A stretch of DNA of 64,000 nucleotides from Streptomyces chrestomyceticus JCM 4735 (GCF_003865135.1 NZ_BHZC01000001.1:496001-560000), one strand, 5' to 3'; counted from the stretch's first letter, positions 46,339 through 57,824 are shown. The notes: generated from the letters alone by a model not told the origin. Program-made: numbers and translations.

Positions 46339-47443
46339 GCCGCCGGCCGCCTCCCTGGACGCGCCGCTGGACCCGCCGGGTCCGCTCCGGGCGCTGCTGG
46401 AGATCTACGACGAGGGTTTCACCTGCGACACCTGGGGCGGGGTGGAGACCGCCCTGTGGCACCTGGCCGAGGGGCTGCGGGAGCACGGCGTGGAGGCGGA
46501 GTTCTACCGTTCCACGGAGGGCGCCGACCTCGGCGCGCTGGCCGAGCGGGTGGTGCGGGAGCGCGTGGACGCGGTGTTTCCGCTGGTGGAGAGCCCGTTG
46601 TTCGCAGGGGGAGCGGCTGGAACGTCCCGCGCGGACGGCGCGGCCACGGGCGAGGACCGGCCCGAAGTGCGCGAGCTGCGGCGGCGCGTGGTGCGGATCT
46701 GGCACGACGTGAGCCGCCTGTCGCCCGGTCTGGCCACCCCGCCGCCCTGCCCGGTGCACACGCCCGGCGCGGCCGGCCCGTCCGGCGGGGTCTGCACGGC
46801 GGCGGGAGTGTTCCCCGACGGCCCGGCGCGCGAGGTGTTCCTGCGCGACCTGCCGTGGACCCGCTGCTTCGGCTCCCGTACGTACATCCCGTGGGCCGTC
46901 GACCACCTGCCGCCGGCGGATCTGCGCGACCCGTTCGGCCCGGTGCTGCTCCAGCTCGGCAAGACCTCCGTGGGCCAGGCCCGGGTGTGTCTGGAACGGC
47001 TCACCGGTGCCGGGCTGCCGGTCCGCGTGGTGTTCGCGACCTGGTCGAAGGAGGGGCGGGCGGCACGCGAACTGGTCGCGCCGTACGCCGCGTCCGGCGC
47101 GGTCGAGGTGCTGGACTCCTACGACATCCGCACCGAGTGGAAGCGGGTGTACGCGGGGGCGCGGCTGTTCGTGCTGCCCTCCGTCTTCCACGAGACGTTC
47201 AACTTCGCGGCGGCGGAGGCGCTCCAGCTCGGCCTGCCGGTCGCCACGCTCGGCGACTGCGGGGCCCTGGCCGACTTCGCGTCGCTGCGGGCGGAGACGG
47301 TGGCGGAGCTGATGGACGCGGTCGTCGCCCGCGGCGGGTCGGTCCGTCCGGCGCGGCGTCCGTGGACCGGCTGGCGCGAGGTCGCCCACCGGTACGCGAC
47401 GCTCATCGCCGCACCGCGCCGCGCACCGGCGCTGGGGGTGTGA
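46331..47443 (+). CDS. GT4-type glycosyltransferase (second sugar addition)
   Basis: A 370-residue GT-B enzyme. The N-terminus has the WGGVETALWHLAEGLREHGV acceptor region, and the C-terminal domain has VVFATWSKEGRAAR and the E-x7-E-like FHETFNFAAAEALQLGLPVAT. It differs from the first glycosyltransferase. In neomycin/paromomycin synthesis a second GT4 (Neo15 type) adds GlcNAc to the ribose of ribostamycin, and this gene occupies the matching place. It overlaps the ACP-like gene by 8 bases and ends 4 bases before the deacetylase. The ~100-residue insert around the middle is poorly conserved. Confidence 0.85.
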   Translation: MSEPPAASLDAPLDPPGPLRALLEIYDEGFTCDTWGGVETALWHLAEGLREHGVEAEFYRSTEGADLGALAERVVRERVDAVFPLVESPLFAGGAAGTSRADGAATGEDRPEVRELRRRVVRIWHDVSRLSPGLATPPPCPVHTPGAAGPSGGVCTAAGVFPDGPAREVFLRDLPWTRCFGSRTYIPWAVDHLPPADLRDPFGPVLLQLGKTSVGQARVCLERLTGAGLPVRVVFATWSKEGRAARELVAPYAASGAVEVLDSYDIRTEWKRVYAGARLFVLPSVFHETFNFAAAEALQLGLPVATLGDCGALADFASLRAETVAELMDAVVARGGSVRPARRPWTGWREVAHRYATLIAAPRRAPALGV

Positions 47444-47447
47444 CGAC

Positions 47448-48209
47448 ATGACCGGTCTGATCGAGGAACTGCGGGACCACACCACGCTGTGGATCTCGCC
47501 CCACCCCGACGACGTGGCCTACTCCTGCGGCGGTGTGCTGGCCGCGTGCGCGGGCTCCGCGCCGGGGCTGCTGCTGACCGTCTTCACCCGTTCCGCGTGG
47601 GCGCTGCCCAAGCGGCTGCGGGCCGCCGGCCCCAAGGTGATCAGTGCCCGCCGTGCGCAGGAGGAGCGGCGGTACTGCCGGGCGCGCGGCCTGGCGCGGT
47701 ACGTACCGCTGGGCTTCGACGACGCGAGCCTGCGCGGCTACGACGACGACACGGAGCTGACGGCGGACCCGGCCGCCGACCCGCTGCGCGACCGGATCGC
47801 CGAGGCCGTGGCGGAGGCGGTGGCCGAGCTGCGCCCCACCCTGGTGCTCGCTCCGGCGGCCGTGGGCGGGCACGTGGACCACCGGCTGGTGCACGAGGCC
47901 GTACGGCGGTCGGCCGGTGACGGCGTGCGGCGGCTGTACTACGAGGACCTGCCCTACGCCGCGCACCACCCGCGCGCCGCCACGGAGAAGGCGCTGGGCG
48001 AGGAGGGGCTGTCCCTGTACGCCGTCACCGGCATCGGGTCCGTCCTCCAGGACAAGGTGCGCGGCATGTACATCTACGGCTGCCAGACCGACGACGAGTG
48101 CGTCCAGGAGGTGACCGGGTACGCCCGCGAGGTGGCCGGGCCCGGGGACGGCACCCACGTGGAGCGGGTATGGGCGCCGTCGCCGGCCGCGGCCGGCCGG
48201 GCCGGATGA
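47448..48209 (+). CDS. PIG-L family deacetylase (2'-N-acetylparomamine deacetylase type)
   Basis: A 253-residue LmbE/PIG-L zinc hydrolase. The metal and catalytic motif is LWISPHPDDVAYSCGG at the N-terminus, and the second metal site is AVGGHVDHRLVHEAV. BtrD/Neo16-type enzymes remove the N-acetyl group from the newly added glucosamine, and in neomycin-like pathways one enzyme is used after both GlcNAc transfers. It directly follows the second glycosyltransferase (4-base gap). It is the last gene of the plus-strand operon and is followed by a 10-bp hairpin. Confidence 0.88.
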   Translation: MTGLIEELRDHTTLWISPHPDDVAYSCGGVLAACAGSAPGLLLTVFTRSAWALPKRLRAAGPKVISARRAQEERRYCRARGLARYVPLGFDDASLRGYDDDTELTADPAADPLRDRIAEAVAEAVAELRPTLVLAPAAVGGHVDHRLVHEAVRRSAGDGVRRLYYEDLPYAAHHPRAATEKALGEEGLSLYAVTGIGSVLQDKVRGMYIYGCQTDDECVQEVTGYAREVAGPGDGTHVERVWAPSPAAAGRAG

Positions 48210-48220
48210 GCCGCGGCCGG
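48183..48220. terminator. Hairpin between convergent deacetylase and phosphoribosyltransferase
   Basis: CCGGCCGCGG (48183-48192) pairs perfectly with CCGCGGCCGG (48211-48220) around an 18-base loop containing the deacetylase stop codon. The two genes converge here with only 32 bases between stops. Confidence 0.55.
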
Positions 48221-48241
48221 CCGTCCCGCGCGGCGGCCCGG

Positions 48242-50314
48242 TCAGCGCAGCCCGGTCACGTACCGGGCCAGTTCGCCGAGATCGTCCGCGATCCTGCGGG
48301 CGGTGCCCGAGCTGGGCGCGAGGCAGCGGCGCAGCCAGCTCTTGACGTTCCACCACAGGGCGTCGCCCGCCAGTTCCAGGGCGGCGTCGAAGGCGCGGTC
48401 GTCGCCGACGGCCGTCCGCAGCGCGGCCAGGTCCGCCGGGTCCAGGCGGTTCTCGACGACGAAGGAGGAGATCTCCGCCTCCAGGGGGCCGGTCCCGCCC
48501 CAGATCCAGTCGAGTCCGAACCGGCGGACCACGGGCGGCACATCCGGGGCCGGGGGTGCGCCGACCTGCCAGTGCCAGCTCTGGTGCGAGTACGGCAGCG
48601 AGGTGCGGAAGACGCGGGCGCGGGTGCCGCCGAAGGCGGCGCGGCGCGGCAGGTGGCGGTCGAGCCAGGCACCGTCCACGGGGAGCGGGCGGGCCAGCCG
48701 GTCGCGCAGCCGCTCCAGGGCCGTGGCGAGCCGTTCGCGCGGCGCGTAGGTGACGGTGGGGTCCACCGGTCCCAGGCCGCCGAGGCGGTCGAGCGCGTGC
48801 CAGTAGCGGGCCACGGCTTCGAGGGCCTGGCGACGGTGCCGCTCGGTCATCCGGGGCAGTTCGGTGGCCAGCGGGCGCAGGCCGTCCTCGTGCCCGGTCA
48901 CCAGGTAGCCGTCGAGGTGATGGCGGACGGGCGGCAGGAACTCGCCCAGCGCCTCGACGGCTTCGGCGCCCTGCGCGCCGTGCGGGCCGGTGCCGATGAA
49001 GCGGAAGTGATAGGCGCGGGGGCGGGCGGCCGGCGTGCCGGGGGTTCCGGTGGCGGGCTCGTCGGCGACGAGCGAGAAGGGGGTGTTGCGGGGGCTGATG
49101 CGGAGCACTCCGGTCGGCGGGGGTGTGCTCGCGGCGGTGCCTGTGGCGTCGGCCTGGCCGGTCGGCCTCGTACCCGTGCCGTCGGCCTGGCCGGTCGGCC
49201 TCGTACCGGCCCCGGCCGCGTCGGGGTCCGTGGCGCGCGGTCCGTACGCCGTGAGGAACGGGCCGCGGAACGGCGTCACCCGGTACGCGGTGGCGTCGGC
49301 GGGCACCGCGCCCCCGGCCCTGGCACGGTCCGTCAGGCGGTCCGCGTCGGCGGGGGCGAGCAGTTGCCACAGCCGCCCGGCGTCCTCGCGTACGGCGGAG
49401 GTCCGGGTCAGCGGCCGTATTCCGGCTCCGTCCACGGCGTACGTCCGGCCCGGCGAGGCGCACACGATGTCGCGCGCCTCGGGGTAGCGCCGGGCCAGCG
49501 CGTCACGGACCGCCCGCGCGGTGCCGCCGGTGTCCGGCTGGTCGTCGACGGCGACGACGACCGTGCCCGGGGGCAGGGCGGCGGGCAAGCGGCCGGTCTC
49601 GGCCGGTACGAGCGAGATCTGTCCCGCCGTGCGCAGCGGGCGCAGCGAAGTCCAGGGGGCGGCCGTGCGCCCAGCGGCCGCTACAGCCGCCGCCCACAGG
49701 GGCGCGAGGTAGGAGCCGCCGGTGCGGATGCCCACCACGAACACCGGGGCCGGCTCCTCGGTGGCCGCCAGCCACGCGGCGGCCTGGCCGTGGACCAGCG
49801 CCACGTCGGCGAGGTCGTAGGCGTAGCACTCCGGCGTCTTCCAGTCGGTGGCGTGCCGCAGCAGCGCCTCGGCCGCCGCGTCGCCGCGTGCCGCGCCGCT
49901 CTGCCACAGGCCGGCGGTGTACGCGGCGGTCCGTGCCATGGCGCGTTCCAGGAAGCCCGGCCCGGGCGCCGGTGGCGCGAACCGGCCCCCGGGACCGGCG
50001 GCGACGGCCCGCGCGAGGTCCTGGCACGCCTGTCGGACCTCGTCCAGCAGGGCACGGGCGGACGTGGGCGCGGTGGGGCACGCGGCGGTGTCGGCAAGGA
50101 GCTGCTCGATGGAGCAGGCGCACGCGTAGCGGGCCTCGGCGCTGCCGAGCCGGACCGCGGAGGCCACGGCGGCGCGGCGCAGCGGGGGCGGGCCCACCGG
50201 TGCTGCTGCGGCCGGGGCCGCGACACCGCCAGTTCGTACGCCCGGCCGTCCCGTGTGCGTCCCCGGAGTTTCCCCGGAAATCACCTCTGCCGCCCGCGCA
50301 TTCGCCGTTTCCAC
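48242..50314 (-). CDS. Phosphoribosyltransferase for aminoglycoside ribosylation (BtrL type)
   Basis: A 690-residue protein. The N-terminal half is a phosphoribosyltransferase: VFVVGIRTGGSYLAPLWAA (residues ~191-209) and the PRPP-binding loop TVVVAVDDQPDTGGTARAV (~251-269). The C-terminal half (WHALDRLGGLGPVDP to the end) is of unknown type. BtrL/Neo17-type enzymes attach phosphoribose from PRPP to neamine, and the histidine phosphatase at 45374 removes the phosphate. GTG 50314 has a strong AGGAGG six bases upstream. It is on the opposite strand to its partners. A Gly/Thr-rich linker (~369-392) contains an 11-residue tandem repeat. Confidence 0.85.
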   Translation of the reverse strand: METANARAAEVISGETPGTHTGRPGVRTGGVAAPAAAAPVGPPPLRRAAVASAVRLGSAEARYACACSIEQLLADTAACPTAPTSARALLDEVRQACQDLARAVAAGPGGRFAPPAPGPGFLERAMARTAAYTAGLWQSGAARGDAAAEALLRHATDWKTPECYAYDLADVALVHGQAAAWLAATEEPAPVFVVGIRTGGSYLAPLWAAAVAAAGRTAAPWTSLRPLRTAGQISLVPAETGRLPAALPPGTVVVAVDDQPDTGGTARAVRDALARRYPEARDIVCASPGRTYAVDGAGIRPLTRTSAVREDAGRLWQLLAPADADRLTDRARAGGAVPADATAYRVTPFRGPFLTAYGPRATDPDAAGAGTRPTGQADGTGTRPTGQADATGTAASTPPPTGVLRISPRNTPFSLVADEPATGTPGTPAARPRAYHFRFIGTGPHGAQGAEAVEALGEFLPPVRHHLDGYLVTGHEDGLRPLATELPRMTERHRRQALEAVARYWHALDRLGGLGPVDPTVTYAPRERLATALERLRDRLARPLPVDGAWLDRHLPRRAAFGGTRARVFRTSLPYSHQSWHWQVGAPPAPDVPPVVRRFGLDWIWGGTGPLEAEISSFVVENRLDPADLAALRTAVGDDRAFDAALELAGDALWWNVKSWLRRCLAPSSGTARRIADDLGELARYVTGLR
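49148..49207 (-). repeat. 33-base tandem repeat inside the phosphoribosyltransferase gene
   Basis: A 27-base identical block occurs at 49148-49174 and 49181-49207, period 33. It encodes two copies of GTRPTGQAD plus two residues in the linker between the PRPP domain and C-terminal half. In-frame, so probably length-variable between strains. Confidence 0.8.
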
Positions 50315-50385
50315 GTTTTTCCTCCTGCCGTACGGTTTCCTGTCCGACCCTGGTCCGATCTTTTTGCACGACCGACAGGAAATGA

Positions 50386-51693
<1,308 letters not shown>

Positions 51694-51745
51694 CCGTACG
51701 CGCCGCTCGCACTCCCCCGGACACGAAAGGGCAAGCACCATTCCC

Positions 51746-54700
51746 ATGGACAGACCGTCGAACCCCAGGCCGGCCGACCCGGAAAGCGCGTACGGCGCCA
51801 AATGTGCCCGCCTCCTGGAGCTTTCCACCCATCCCCGGCTCACCTCCGTCGCCCTGCCCGTATTCCCGCTGGCGGACGGGACGGCCCGGGAATTCCTGAA
51901 CAGCGTCCGGGAAGCGGGCGGGGAAACCGGCGGAGCGGCCCCGCAGGGCGCCGCCGGGGAAACCGGAGAAACACCTCCGCAGGAAGCCGGGGAACTCGTC
52001 ACCGGATACGCGCGATTCCTGCGCCGGCAGTGGCCCGGCCTGGCCGACGAGATCGCCCGCACCTGCGGCCCCGCCCCCTGGATCGTGCGCAGTTCGGGCG
52101 CCGAGGACCAGGAGGACAACATCAACGCGGGCGGCTACGACAGCCTGGTCTGCGCCGGGCCCGAGGAGCTGCCCGCCGTCGTCGCGGCCGTGGTCTTCAG
52201 CGGGTACGGCGAGCACGCCGTGGCCCAGCAGCGCCTGGCCGACCCGGACTTCCGCCCCGCGCCGATCGCGGCGTTCGTCCAGCCGCTGATCGACACCTCC
52301 GCCGTCTCCGGGCCGCCGCCCGCCCCGCAGGAGACCCCGCGGCTCGGCCGCCCGGAGACGGACCGGACCGCCCGCCTGCTGGCCGCCCTGCACGACCACT
52401 TCGGCATGGCGCGCCTGGACTGCGAGTGGGTCCTGGAGACCGACGCGGGCACCGTGTCCGTCACCAGCCTCACCGAGTACGAGGAGGGCAGCGGTGTCGT
52501 CGGGCAGCTCTCCCTCGGCTTCGGCTTCGCCTCCGCGCAGCGGCTGGACGGCACCGACAACAGCGTCGTGTGGCTGCCCGGCGACGGCCGGACGCCGCTG
52601 TGGCGCGGTGAGGTGCTGCGGTCCGTGCAGGTGAAGGCCGCGCACCTGGTCCAGGTCCGGCCCGCCGTCGCGTTCGACCCGGCGCCGACGGTGCAGGTGC
52701 TGACCGACGAGGACCGGGAGGTGTGGGAGGACACCCACACCGGGCGCCCGGTGGACCTGCTGGTGCCCCCGCGGCAGGTGGCCGCCACCGCGTTCCTGGC
52801 CGCCGCCCGGCTGGACGACGCCTGGACGCAGTACCTGCGGCTGGACGCGCGGCAGCGGGCCGCCACCGGGCACGTCCTGGTCGAGCGCGGCAGCCCGGCC
52901 GAGCACGCCGCCGTGATGTTCCGCCAGTACGGAGTGGCCGTGCTGCGGTGCCGGGCGGAGGACGTGCCGGAGTCGGCGTCCTACGTCCTGGCCGACCCGT
53001 GGGCGGAACGCTGCTACTTCGGCACCGGCCACCCGCCGCGGGCCCGTACCGTGCCGCGCCGGGTCGCCGCCGTCCCGTCCGGCTGCCGGCTGCTGTTCGA
53101 CGAGCGGTCCTGCGGGCGGGCGGCCGAGGCGCTGGCGGACGGGCGGCAGCCCGGCCCCGAGGCGATGCCGGGGTACGAGGAACTGCGGAGCGCGGCCCAC
53201 CTCTCCCCCGCGGCGCGCGAACGCCTGGTCGCGCGCAGCTTCCTGCCCGACCCCGAATGCCACCACCGGGACGGCACGGCGGTGACCTCCCCCGCCTTCG
53301 TGGCCCAGGCGGCCGCGGCCGCGCTCTCCCTGGGCGCCGATCCGGCGCGCCTGCCGGACGCCGTGCCGCCCGAGGCCGCCGGATACGTACGCGGCCTCGT
53401 GGCCGCCCGCGCCTCCGATCGCGTCGCGGCCGTACTGCCGCGCTGCGCCCGGCTGATGGGCCCACAGCGCCTGGCGGCCGCCACCGGCAGGCCGGACGTA
53501 CGGCCGGCGGCCGCCCTGGCCCGGCTCGACGGCCGCGACGCCCTGTCCGACACGGTTCTGCGGCGCCTCCTGCCGCCGGTCCTCGCCCTCGTGGACGCCG
53601 ACGGCGGGGCGGACGCGGCCCTGGACCCGCTGCTGGCGGTCGAGTCCCTGGCCGACGCCATGGACGCGCTGGACATCCACGCGGCTGACGAGCGCGACGA
53701 CATCCTCGTCCGCCTGCTGGACGCCCTGCCGCTGGAGGACCCGGCGGCGGCCGGGGAACTGTGCCGGCTGGCCCGGCGGTCGTCCCTGCCGCCCGGCGAG
53801 ACCTCCCGCCTGGTGGCCACCGCCGCGGCCGACCCGGACTTCGCCGCGCGCCATCTGGCGCTGGAGCGCTGCCGGGTGGCCCTGTCCGCCGCCGACCCCG
53901 CCGCCGCGCCCCGCCGCGCCCGTGAACTGGCGGACGCCTACCGCGCGTTCGCCCGCGGCCCGCTGCTGGAGGGGGACGGCCGGGTCCTGCTGAACCTGGT
54001 CCGCTGCGATCTGATCGAGACCTACGACGCGGCGCTCAAGGATCTGCTCCTGAAGCTGGTGGACCGCCCCGGCCCGGTGCTCCACCAGGGGTACCTGGGC
54101 GTCATGCTGGCCTGGCTGGAGCTGGCCGAGGCATTCGGCCCGACGGCGCGAGAGGCACGGGCCGTCGAGGTGTTCCGGGCATGGATCGAGCAGTGGCAGG
54201 CCGGGCCGCCTGCCGAGGACCACACCATCGAGGAGGGCGCCTCGTGGCGGCGGCTGCTGGAAGGCGCCGCCGACGCCGCCACACCGCCCCCTGCCCCGGC
54301 CAACGCGCACCGGCTGCACAACGCCCTCCACCAGTGGCTGCTGGCGACGACGGACCGCTATCCGGCCGAGCGGGCCCCAGCGGCGTCGCCGGGCTCCACG
54401 CGATAGCGGACCGTTTCTGCCGGGGCGGCAACAAGCTGCTGCGGCTGACCCGGGACTCCTTCGAACTGGACGTCCCCCTGTCGCTGCACAAGGCGAGCCT
54501 GCTGTTCACGCCCGGCAGGATCGAGGCCGAGTGGAGCGAGCAGCCGGACGTCACCGAGGAGGAGACCGGCCGGCTCGCCGCCTTCGAGGTGCTGCTCGCC
54601 CGGTTCGGCGACTGGTTCCCCGGCGTGGAACTGCGCTCCGAACGCCTGCTGGCCGCAGGGACGTGGACACTGCGCATCGAGGCCCGCCCGACGGGCCAGG

Positions 54701-55605
54701 AGCACTTCGACCTGCCAAGGATGCGGCTCGTTCTGGGGCTGTTGCGGACGCTGTTCGACGGCTCGTACGACTTCTCGTACGTGCCCGTCAAGGAAGTCGC
54801 CCACCTGTCGGACGCCTTCGCCTCCCCACGCTGGGCAGCCGTCTTCGCGTCCCTGGTGGAGTACCGCACGCACTACGACGACTCGGCGCAGTACGAAACC
54901 CTGGAGACGCTGCCCCTGGCGCTCTCGATGGGCATGCTGTGCACCGACACCTGGACCCGGGAGACGGTGCTGCGCCTGGCCGACGAGAGCCCCGGCGCGG
55001 CGGTCTTGCAACTCGACGCCTTGGTGGAGGAGTTGCAGGAGGAGACCGACCCGGCCGCCTGGACGCTGCTGTTCCACCGGATGCAGCAGACGGCCTTGTT
55101 CCTGGCCGCACACCACCCCCGGGAGGCCCTCGTCGCCCTCGCCGCCCGCCCCACGGCGAAGTGGGCGAACGTCCTGGCCACGGCCGTACTGCCCCGCGCC
55201 GACCTGCGCGAAGCCCTGCGGGCCACACTGCGCCAGGACGAGCCGGACGGCGCGCTCACCGCGCTGGTACTGCGGCACGCACCGCACCTGGTGGCCACCG
55301 AGGCCAACGCGGCGGACCTCGCCCGGGCGGCGCTGCGCGCACCCAAGGCCCACCGCCGCCGCAAGCAGTACCTGGCGCACCGCCACGCCGTCGCGCTGGA
55401 GGCGGCGGATCTCCTCGGGCCGCTGGTGGAGGATCTGGAAGTGGTGCCGTACGGGTACGACGCCGACGCGGAGGCGGCACTGGAGCGGGCCGTGGCGGCG
55501 GCCGGCGGACGGTTGCGCTCCGACATCCGGTCGAAGATCGACGAGACGCATCCGGTGTTCCTCGGCGGTCCGTCGACAGCCGTCTTTTCCGGAGCGGCCC
55601 GGTAG
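51746..55605 (+). CDS. Large protein with PPDK/PEP-synthase-like N-terminal domain (frameshifted as sequenced)
   Basis: As sequenced, a frame of 886 codons stops at 54406, while clearly related coding sequence continues in another frame to 55605. Adding one C to CCCC at 54375-54378 joins them (RYPAERAPSGVAGLHAIADRF) into ~1286 residues. Residues ~110-310 resemble the ATP-grasp domain of pyruvate phosphate dikinase/PEP synthase (PWIVRSSGAEDQEDNINAGG, AAFVQPLID, LDCEWVLETDAGTVSVTS). The rest is helical and unrecognised; no phospho-histidine domain was seen. It follows the 6'-aminotransferase, so a role in the aminoglycoside pathway is likely but undefined. Confidence 0.7.
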
Positions 55606-55614
55606 CGTCAGCGC

Positions 55615-55658
55615 GGCGCGGGCCGCTGTCCCGGAATGCCGGGGCGGCGGCCCGCGCC
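55615..55658. terminator. Strong bidirectional terminator
   Basis: GGCGCGGGCCGC (55615-55626) pairs perfectly with GCGGCCCGCGCC (55647-55658), and the loop contains a second stem CCCGG/CCGGG (55630-55634 with 55639-55643). It separates the convergent large protein and alkaline phosphatase genes. Confidence 0.8.
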
Positions 55659-55678
55659 GTGCTGCCGTCGTGCGGCGG

Positions 55679-57046
55679 TCAGCGCAGCCCGAGCGCGCTG
55701 GTGATCGTCGTGAACAGCTCGGTCTGGTCGGTGACGCCCCTGACCCGCTCGGCGAACGGTCCCTGGGCCGCGATACGGACCTGGGTGCCGGTGTGCTCCT
55801 GCCCGTCCTCGGGCGTGGTGGTCGTGGCGTAACTGACCTTGATCCGGCCGCCCTCGTCGGTGACGAGCGTGGCCGACAGGCCCATCGGCTCCGCGTCGAC
55901 CGGCACGATCTGGCTGCTGTGCCCGTGGTCGGCGGTGGTGATCACGAGGGTGTCGGGGTGGCGCTCGGCGTAGTCGCGGGCCACCTTGACGGCCCGGTCG
56001 AACGCGGCGGTCTCACCGATCTGGCCGCAGGGGTCCGCCTCGTGGTTCTGCTTGTCGATCGAGGCGCCCTCCACCTGGAGGAAGAAACCCTTGCCGGCCC
56101 GGCCGGCCCGCGCCTTGGCCTCCAGCAGCTCGACGGCCTTGCGGGTCTGCGCCTCCAGCGTGGGAGTCCCGGCCGGACGGCGGGGGTTGACGGTGACGCA
56201 GCGCTGCGCCTCGGTGCCGCCGCGGGCCGCGGGCCGGCCCGTCCACTCCACCGGCACGGCCCCGGGCGCGAACAGGCCGAGCACCGGGCGCTCCGGGCCG
56301 GCCGCGCGCAGGCCGCGCGCGTCGCTGACGATGCGGTAGCCCAGCTTCTCGGCCTGCTGGGCCACCGTGAGGCCCTTGTACGGCCCCTCGGTGATCTTCT
56401 GGTCGAAGCGCTGCCGGCCACCGCCGAGCAGGACGTCGGGCCGCAGCCGTACGGACTGTTCGGCGATCGAGCCGAGGCCGCCCCGGCCGATCGTGTCGCG
56501 GGGACACCCCTCCATGTCGGCCGGGCCCTGGCAGTCGCGGTCGCCGACGTGCGCGGCCATCGCGGCGGGGGTGGCGTCGGTGAGTTCCGCGGTGGTGACC
56601 GACCCGGTGGCCAGGCCCTGGCGACGGGCCAGTTCGAGGATGGTGGGCATCGGACGGTCGGTGCCGGGCGTCTTGGATATGCGGTAGTTGACGGTCTTGC
56701 GGCCGGTGGACCAGGCGGTGGCGCTCGCGGCGGAGTCGGTGACGTAGTCCGGCCGTCCGTGACTGTCGACCGAGTAGGTGGTGTACGTACCGGTCTGCGG
56801 GAAGCCGTCCATGTGCAGCCGGCCGCCCGCGCCGACCGTGTAGTCGCGGGCCAGGGTGATCTCCGAATCCCCCATGCCGTCGCCGATCAGCAGGATGACG
56901 TTCTTCGCCGTCCGGGGGCGGTGGCCCGTACCGGCGTCGGCCGTGGCGGAGACGACGGCGGTGGCCGTCACGGCGACGGCCAGGACACCGGCCGACCAGG
57001 CCGGCCGGCGGCGGAAGACCTGCGGGGTCAATGACGTCGATCTCAT
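55679..57046 (-). CDS. Secreted alkaline phosphatase (StrK-like)
   Basis: A 455-residue PhoA-type enzyme with a signal peptide (AWSAGVLAVAVTATAVVSA, cleavage near ADA). It shows the metal site NVILLIGDGMGDSEI, the phosphoserine loop YVTDSAASATAWSTGRKT, VEGASIDKQNHEADP and TTADHGHSSQI. StrK, its streptomycin-cluster counterpart, dephosphorylates the exported inactive antibiotic. Here the APH(3') kinase encoded 0.8 kb away provides the matching phosphorylation. Inference: it removes the 3'-phosphate outside the cell. ATG 57046 is used because the longer frame lacks a signal peptide. Confidence 0.88.
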   Translation of the reverse strand: MRSTSLTPQVFRRRPAWSAGVLAVAVTATAVVSATADAGTGHRPRTAKNVILLIGDGMGDSEITLARDYTVGAGGRLHMDGFPQTGTYTTYSVDSHGRPDYVTDSAASATAWSTGRKTVNYRISKTPGTDRPMPTILELARRQGLATGSVTTAELTDATPAAMAAHVGDRDCQGPADMEGCPRDTIGRGGLGSIAEQSVRLRPDVLLGGGRQRFDQKITEGPYKGLTVAQQAEKLGYRIVSDARGLRAAGPERPVLGLFAPGAVPVEWTGRPAARGGTEAQRCVTVNPRRPAGTPTLEAQTRKAVELLEAKARAGRAGKGFFLQVEGASIDKQNHEADPCGQIGETAAFDRAVKVARDYAERHPDTLVITTADHGHSSQIVPVDAEPMGLSATLVTDEGGRIKVSYATTTTPEDGQEHTGTQVRIAAQGPFAERVRGVTDQTELFTTITSALGLR

Positions 57047-57253
57047 CGTGCTGGACCTCCGAACCGGCGGAACCGCGCGCGGCCCCACCAGCGTCATCAG
57101 CTCTAGCGGATAGAATAGGCAGTGAGCGTACGCCAACTAATCGGCCAGGCGCCAACAAGAGCGAACAGGTACGCACGCGAACGCGATAGAGTCGTCCGCC
57201 CTGGCGGGCAACGACGCCCGTCCGGCCGAATCACCGCAGGCAGGAAAAGGCGC

Positions 57254-57744
57254 ATGAGTGACCGCACATCGGCAACCGACCAGGAGGGCCGCCCGCTGCT
57301 GCGCGCGTTCGGGCAGCGCCTCAACGAGCTGATCGCCGCTCTGCACCCCGACGAACGCAAACGCCCCGGATACGCCCGGCTCGCCAAGGAGATCCGCGAG
57401 ACCACGGGCGGCGCCATCTCCGGTACGTACCTCTGGGAGCTGGCCACCGGCAAGAAGCGCAACGTGACCCTGGAACAACTCGACGTACTCGCCGAGTACT
57501 TCGGCGTGCCCCCGAATACTTTCTCAGCGAGGACGTGGCCGAACGGGTCAACTCCCAGCTCCGGCTGGCCGTGGCCCTGCGCGACACCCGGGTGCGCAAC
57601 CTGGCGCTGCGCGCCGAGGGGCTGTCACCGGCCGCGCTGGACGCCCTGCTGACCATCGTCGACGAGGCCCGCAAGGTGCAGAACCTGGCGCCCCCGGAAG
57701 CCGGCGCCGACGGCACGGAAGAACCGCCCGCCGCCTCGACATGA
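57254..57744 (+). CDS. Small XRE family regulator (frameshifted as sequenced)
   Basis: The N-terminal half (LLRAFGQRLNELIAALHPDE, GAISGTYLWELATGKKRNVT, LEQLDVLAEYFGVPP) is an XRE HTH with the 'AxYLWELxTG' recognition helix seen in many Streptomyces proteins. The C-terminal half (VAERVNSQLRLAVALRDTRV, LALRAEGLSPAALDALLTIV, DEARKVQNL) is in another frame. One extra C in CCCCC at 57509-57513 restores FGVPPEYFLSEDVAERVNSQ and a ~163-residue protein. It lies upstream of the resistance gene and divergent from the phosphatase, so it may regulate either. Confidence 0.75.
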
Positions 57745-57824
57745 CGGCCCGGGAACGGCTCATTCCCGCCCCCGGCCCGCATGACCCGTACGACCGGGGC
57801 CGGTTGTCGGCAAAGATGTCGCCC

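Noticed and set aside
57047..57253. Promoter hexamers (TAGAAT at 57111, TAGAGT near 57184) between the alkaline phosphatase and XRE genes
   Set aside because: -10-like words are present but no matching -35 at proper spacing was found, so no promoter is called.
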